14,537 nucleotides of DNA from the NCBI GenBank assembly GCA_002704685.1, contig PAHD01000018.1, forward strand, positions 32,731 to 47,267, given 5' to 3'. This DNA comes from Fidelibacterota bacterium. GTDB lineage: Bacteria > Fidelibacterota > Marinisomatia > SCGC-AAA003-L08 > D37C17. Positions 6,856 through 11,729 of the stretch are shown here, piece after piece. The notes under the pieces are model-generated. The model was given only the letters and a program-made list of their open reading frames with translations. It was not told the origin of the DNA and did no database searches. A program made the translations under genes and the position numbers. Within the stretch, counting starts at the first letter, position 1, and every line of letters begins with the position of its first letter.

Positions 6856-9319
6856 AATCTATTTGTATCCTATAGTTAAAATTTTCATTTATTACATGTG
6901 GATTTTCAATCCAACTACCATTATCTAATTGACCTGAAACAATAGTAGTTGAATAATGATCAGATGAATGGCTTACTTTTAATTTTAAAGCTAATAGTGG
7001 ATTAGGTTTAAAATTAAATGACATCCAACTATGAACAAGTCCATTATTTGTATCAAATAATCTAAAATCATTATCTTCAATATACCACATAAAACCTTCT
7101 GCATATACAAAGCCTGTTTTTAGTTTCATATTCTCATCAAAATTATGTTCAAAAGAAAATCCAATTGAACCATCAGGTGAACCAATATCACCAATATGCA
7201 TTTCTTGATCAAATAAATCAGGACTTCCAGTTAATCTTGGTCTTGGACTAAATGTCGTATAATTCCAAGAATATAATATCTCCATACTATTATAATTTGA
7301 CAGCCTAAGCTTAAATCTAATTCTTGCTTCTTTTGTATAATAAGGACTGGGATGAGCTATATCAAAAGATCCTCTAGATTGCCATTTATATCTAAAGTAC
7401 AACCTATAATTAAATAATGGTCTCCATTCAAGTTTACCTACTATTCTAAAATACTGAGCTTCATCAGCTTTTCTTACCCAAGAATCCCATTGAATACCAC
7501 CAACTAAATCTTCATGAAATTGATACCTTGACTGAATATAAATACCTCTTTCAGCTTGAGGCTGAGCATTAGAAGAATATAAATTATAGTAAATGGGATC
7601 TTCAAGCCAGTAAGGATCTTCAAATATAGTTGATTTATATCTTTTATATTCAGAAAAAGATCTTTGATATGGATTATCAAAATCAATATCATAATCCCTA
7701 TATAAAACTAAAAGATTAAATGTATTAAACTGCATATAACTATTTAAAACATATGCTTTTGGCTCATTATCAAGAAGCTTTCCATCTGAATCCATTTGTC
7801 CATATTCACCTTGTATTACCATATTTTTAATAACTTTACTAAAATTATATCCTATAACTCTTCTAAATGATTTAGCATCTGACCATAAAGATGATTTTCC
7901 AGAGGAAGAATACATCGCATTTATTTCAGGATCAGCTGAATTACTCATGTAATTTAAATAATAAACATCTCCTGAATAATCATCATAATCTGATGCATCT
8001 ACTCCTAAACCATCTAAATCACCATCACCTCCTATAATTGTTTCAATTACTTGAGGATTTAAAACTCTATCATACAAGCTTTCATAATATGTAATTCCAA
8101 AATTAGATGTTACATCAGGTGAATATCTTAAATTCAAACCATATGTCCATTCTTCAACAGAATTGATAAGATTTTCATTGATTTTATTTAGTTCGTTATT
8201 TGAATATCCAAAACCTATTCTAGGGTTCATAGAAATTAATGAAGAAAAACTACCATCAGCATTAATTACAGCATCCCTCATATTGTTATTTTTGGGAAAA
8301 CCATTTGATAAAAACATAGATAGTCTAACTTTATTAGTTGAAAATTGAGCAGCCAAACCACTGAGTACAAATTGAGTTGAGCGAGTAAAATCGGTACTTA
8401 TACCTGTTTGTCTTTTAGAAAAATTATACCCAGATCTTCTAGGCTGATAAAAATCTGTTGATTCAAAAACAACTCCCTGGCCGTATGCAGCTGTAAAATT
8501 ACCAATAATCAACTTATCTAATCTAAATGATGAAAAATTTAACTTTTCTAATGATAAAAAAGCCTTATCAGTATAAATATTTGAAGATTGACCAAATTGG
8601 TTATATCTCAATACTCCAAAATTATAATTTTTATAACCAATTAAAAGCTTAGCTAAAGTTTCAGGATTTGATGATTCAGAAAAGTCTACAGGTATTTCAT
8701 CTTCATCTAAACTTGAAGAAGAGGGAATTGTTCTAACCATACTAGTGTACCTTACGTTTACTTTATTATCATTAATATCTGAATATTTTATAAAGTCTAG
8801 TAAATTTTTATAACCATAGTAGCTAATTCCTGGTGAATTTTTCAATTGAAATGTACCTGATATTTCACCTCTTTGTTGCTGCTTAAGAACAGCAACAACA
8901 TCCATAGGACTAAAATTTGGAAGAGAAGATAAATCATCAAAATTCATTTTATTAATATTTTGAGGGTCATAGTATCTATCAAGCCATAATTCAGCTATTC
9001 CCTCAGAACTTCCCTCAGAAGCCAACCATTGATCAGTTTTATATGAAAAATTTGAAGAAGCATTATATTCTTTTTTATTTATTACAATGTATTTTTTAAG
9101 TGTTTTAATATCTTTAGTATCAATTGATGAAACATTTAATAAATCATAAATTGTATTTATTTCTCCAATAGAAATAACATATGACCAAAGATCATCAATT
9201 TTATTTTTTGATAAAGGGATTGAAGAAAACTCATTATAACTTGTGTTATTAATATCTATTTTTTCAGCACAAAAAAAACAACTAATAAAAATAGCAACTA
9301 TTAATTTATTATTTATCAA
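6845..9319 (-). CDS. Helix-hairpin-helix domain protein with large outer-membrane beta-barrel
   Basis: The 824-residue product has a signal peptide (about residues 1-18). Two helix-hairpin-helix-like regions follow: residues 20-78, starting IDINNTSYNEFSSIP, and residues 121-178, with NKMNFDDLSSLPNFSPMD and a clearer hairpin LKNSPGISYYGYKNL. This layout resembles ComEA-type repeats, which bind DNA non-specifically. From about residue 190 on, the protein is alternating beta strands with aromatic ends, as in a large outer-membrane barrel, including GNFTAAYGQGVVF at 273-285. An acidic loop at 430-451 (GGDGDLDG...DYDDYSGD) could bind calcium. The start is TTG at 9319, since an in-frame stop lies at 9323-9325 and the next Met is residue 125. 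It overlaps the upstream PorV/PorQ-like gene by 11 bases and the downstream barrel gene by 11. The HHH-plus-barrel family occurs in Bacteroidota-like genomes without a proven function; DNA binding at the surface is inferred. Confidence 0.78.
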   Translation of the reverse strand: MINNKLIVAIFISCFFCAEKIDINNTSYNEFSSIPLSKNKIDDLWSYVISIGEINTIYDLLNVSSIDTKDIKTLKKYIVINKKEYNASSNFSYKTDQWLASEGSSEGIAELWLDRYYDPQNINKMNFDDLSSLPNFSPMDVVAVLKQQQRGEISGTFQLKNSPGISYYGYKNLLDFIKYSDINDNKVNVRYTSMVRTIPSSSSLDEDEIPVDFSESSNPETLAKLLIGYKNYNFGVLRYNQFGQSSNIYTDKAFLSLEKLNFSSFRLDKLIIGNFTAAYGQGVVFESTDFYQPRRSGYNFSKRQTGISTDFTRSTQFVLSGLAAQFSTNKVRLSMFLSNGFPKNNNMRDAVINADGSFSSLISMNPRIGFGYSNNELNKINENLINSVEEWTYGLNLRYSPDVTSNFGITYYESLYDRVLNPQVIETIIGGDGDLDGLGVDASDYDDYSGDVYYLNYMSNSADPEINAMYSSSGKSSLWSDAKSFRRVIGYNFSKVIKNMVIQGEYGQMDSDGKLLDNEPKAYVLNSYMQFNTFNLLVLYRDYDIDFDNPYQRSFSEYKRYKSTIFEDPYWLEDPIYYNLYSSNAQPQAERGIYIQSRYQFHEDLVGGIQWDSWVRKADEAQYFRIVGKLEWRPLFNYRLYFRYKWQSRGSFDIAHPSPYYTKEARIRFKLRLSNYNSMEILYSWNYTTFSPRPRLTGSPDLFDQEMHIGDIGSPDGSIGFSFEHNFDENMKLKTGFVYAEGFMWYIEDNDFRLFDTNNGLVHSWMSFNFKPNPLLALKLKVSHSSDHYSTTIVSGQLDNGSWIENPHVINENFNYRIQIDYAL

Positions 9320-10202
9320 AGCTTACCTTAACTGATAATAAATTAGAGGCAGATAATAAATGATGTGTTAACAAACTATATGATAGTTCAATTTTATTTA
9401 ATTCATAAGATAAACCAAAGCCAAATCTATTTGGATTCATTTGAATACCTGTTCTAAAAGATAGTGATTCAACTATATTATATTGAATTCCAAATTTAAA
9501 AGAGCTTTGATTCTGACCTAAAACTTTCTCAATTGCAAAAGTGGTAAATAAACCATTAAAAGGATTATATGTTAAACCTACATCCATTCTCCTTGGTAGA
9601 GGGGCAGAAGAAGAACCTTTTCCTATTGAAGGATTATTAATATTTTTAATAAAAGCTCCAAAACTGATTTTATCTCTTAATGAAGCATGCACTCCTATAT
9701 CCAAACCAAGAACAGTAGTTTCACCTGAAGATAAACCTCCAATACCATCACCATTTACACCTGCAGATTCAGCTTGATAAAAAATCAAACCATTGACATT
9801 ATAACCAATTGATAGTTTTGAATTTGCATCATCTAACAAGTAAAATGCCTTACTAAAAGAAATTGATTTTTCAGAGGATAGATTCTTATCTGATGATCCG
9901 CCTGAATTAGTTCCTAATTGTTGAAAAGAGAAAGCGGAATTTGAAGGTAAACTTACCGATAAAAATTGATGATTTAGAAAATTCAAACCATATAAATCTG
10001 TAGTTCCAGCTATTAAACAATATGGTTCAACATTGATTAAACCTGCAGGATTGTAAAAAACAGTTTCTAAATCATTAATATCTGATACAACAGCTCCAGC
10101 CATACCCATTGATTTTGAACCTATATGAGAAATATTAGAAAAACTTTGAGTAAACAAGCTAAAAGATATTGTAGATAGTAAAATAATTATATATTTAATC
10201 AT
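9309..10202 (-). CDS. PorV/PorQ-family outer-membrane beta-barrel protein
   Basis: The 297-residue product has a signal peptide ending near residue 19 (FSLFTQS). The N-terminal family signature follows: GSKSMGMAGAVVSD at 28-41 and VFYNPAGL at 48-55, the typical MGxAGA...NPAGL pattern of PorV, PorQ and UPF0164-type FadL-fold barrels. Later segments such as GLDIGVHASLRDKISFGAFIKN-like strands (starting near residue 165) and LPRRMDVGLTYNP (202-214) are also characteristic of these barrels. Its length fits PorQ better than the longer PorV. Its ATG overlaps the stop of the upstream lamin-tail gene by one base (TAATG), which suggests translational coupling with that secreted protein. PorV-type barrels in type IX secretion bind secreted cargo after export, so a partner role for the upstream surface proteins is possible but not shown. 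Confidence 0.8.
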   Translation of the reverse strand: MIKYIIILLSTISFSLFTQSFSNISHIGSKSMGMAGAVVSDINDLETVFYNPAGLINVEPYCLIAGTTDLYGLNFLNHQFLSVSLPSNSAFSFQQLGTNSGGSSDKNLSSEKSISFSKAFYLLDDANSKLSIGYNVNGLIFYQAESAGVNGDGIGGLSSGETTVLGLDIGVHASLRDKISFGAFIKNINNPSIGKGSSSAPLPRRMDVGLTYNPFNGLFTTFAIEKVLGQNQSSFKFGIQYNIVESLSFRTGIQMNPNRFGFGLSYELNKIELSYSLLTHHLLSASNLLSVKVSFDK

Positions 10203-11605
10203 TAATGATTTACTCCTACAACAATAGGGGCAACATCAGTAGTAGTTCTACCAGTTTGAAAATCTGATGCTTCAACTTGAATAAGATAAGTACCAGGATT
10301 TACAATTTGACCTAAATGATTTCTACCATCCCAGTCTGAGGTATCTTCATATCTTTCAACAACTCCTCCCGTTTCATAATATCTATCAACAATACTTGTT
10401 ATAAAAATTCCATTCAAATCTATTATCCTCACAATTACTCTAGAATTGGATGGAAATGAATAACTAAAATCTAATCTTTCTCCTAGTGATGGAATTATAA
10501 CATAAGGAGCAGCAACTATTTCAGCTTGGATAATCGTCTCATCCTCAACTAAGTTCCCTTCTGGGTGATATTCTCTATATAAAAAAATATTATTTTCAGA
10601 GCTTATTTCAAATTGGAAAGAATTATTATAAACTCCAACTGTCCCTAGTGCACCTACAGAATAAATTGAAGGATCATATACATCAAACATATATCCAATT
10701 GAAGAAGACAAAACATCCCAATCCCAGATAACTGCATCTATTCTAAATCCATTTTCATCTTCTAAAACAATAACTTGAGGACCACCTGATGGACGAATAT
10801 CATCAAAACTCTTTACAAGTCCAGCAATTGTTGCTTGATAGCCGCTTCCAATAGAATTTGGATCACTAGTTACTATTTGCTCTATTGTATGTGTTGATGT
10901 AAAACAGCTCCCATCATCAGCATTTGCAGCTTGATTATAATTAGTTGCAGTATCAGCTGTACAACCAAATACTATACCAGGACTTAAAACTATTTCCCAA
11001 GAACTTACAAAATCTTCACTAGTTTCATCATGACCTGTAATACCATTTCCATTTATATTCTCACCATCTTCAGTGTTTGATTTTCGACTGTAAAGATAAT
11101 ATTCACTTGATGTTTCAAGATAAATTTGGTTTTCTAATGCAGTATCTGGTAAATAATTTGATATGTTTGTCTTATCAACAGCATAAGTATTGCTACCCCA
11201 TAATAAATAATCAACATCTTCAACCAAAGATTGAGCATTACCGTCCCAATAAAAAAGTACTAGACTCTCATCACTACCCAAAATTGAAATAGCTTCAAAA
11301 TTATAAAACGAACCCTCACCAGCAATATCATATAATGATATATCTGGATTTTCTCCATAAAAATCATTATAAATAATATTATCATGAAGACTAATTATTA
11401 AAGATGATTGTGAGCTTATGATAGTATTTTCAGGAAATTCAATAAAGAAATCTGAGTTATTTTCTGACCAATAATCTTGATTAGATGGCAAATTATAATA
11501 ATATTTATTTTGAGACGGTTGAGCTCCATCTGTTAAATAATATGAACCATCGCCTTCTGGATTTAAATTTATATCACTATCGGTTGGATTAAAAATCTCA
11601 ACCAT
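10202..11605 (-). CDS. Secreted lamin-tail/OB-fold protein with FlgD-like C-terminus (signal peptide out of frame)
   Basis: The intact frame from the first ATG gives 467 residues. Residues 1 to about 210 are a lamin-tail domain (MVEIFNPTDSDINL, YYLTDG), but its first strand and the signal peptide are upstream of this ATG and one base out of frame. Residues 213-235 form a GCTADTATNYN...DDGSC unit, a short repeat common on surface proteins of Bacteroidota-like bacteria. Residues 238 to about 345 look like an OB fold of the type found beside extracellular nucleases (QATIAGLVKSF, QVIVLEDENGFRIDAVIWD). Residues 370-455 form a FlgD-like Ig fold (VRIIDLNG, WDGRNHLGQIVNPGTYLIQVEA), often seen at the ends of exported proteins. 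No catalytic motif is visible. Its stop overlaps the start of the PorV/PorQ-like gene. A structural or binding role at the cell surface is inferred. Confidence 0.8.
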   Translation of the reverse strand: MVEIFNPTDSDINLNPEGDGSYYLTDGAQPSQNKYYYNLPSNQDYWSENNSDFFIEFPENTIISSQSSLIISLHDNIIYNDFYGENPDISLYDIAGEGSFYNFEAISILGSDESLVLFYWDGNAQSLVEDVDYLLWGSNTYAVDKTNISNYLPDTALENQIYLETSSEYYLYSRKSNTEDGENINGNGITGHDETSEDFVSSWEIVLSPGIVFGCTADTATNYNQAANADDGSCFTSTHTIEQIVTSDPNSIGSGYQATIAGLVKSFDDIRPSGGPQVIVLEDENGFRIDAVIWDWDVLSSSIGYMFDVYDPSIYSVGALGTVGVYNNSFQFEISSENNIFLYREYHPEGNLVEDETIIQAEIVAAPYVIIPSLGERLDFSYSFPSNSRVIVRIIDLNGIFITSIVDRYYETGGVVERYEDTSDWDGRNHLGQIVNPGTYLIQVEASDFQTGRTTTDVAPIVVGVNH

Positions 11606-11721
11606 CTGAGCTTTATTTGGAGATATACAAACTTTCGATAAAACTAAGTGGTCTGCTTCATTAGATAAAATGAAATTAAATGAGATTACTATTAAATAGT
11701 AAAAAATATTTTTTTTTGCAT
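11606..11721 (-). other. Out-of-frame signal-peptide region with A9 homopolymer of the lamin-tail gene
   Basis: On the minus strand an ATG at 11719-11721 lies eight bases after the upstream stop, the expected gene start. It is followed by C and nine A residues (T9 at 11709-11717 on the plus strand). As written, the ATG frame reads MQKKIFFTI and stops at 11692-11694. The frame of the downstream 467-residue ORF is open across this region and reads KKNIFYYLIVISFNFILS, a clear signal peptide, then NEADHLVLSKVCISPNKAQ, the missing first strand of the lamin-tail domain. That frame has no ATG, GTG or TTG here. One extra A (A10) or two fewer would join the ATG to the frame. The cause may be a sequencing error, phase variation or transcriptional slippage. 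Confidence 0.85.
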
Positions 11722-11729
11722 GCTTTAAT

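Noticed and set aside
11709..11717. T9 run as an intrinsic terminator.
   Set aside because: It reads as A9 on the transcribed operon strand, and no GC-rich stem precedes it on either strand.
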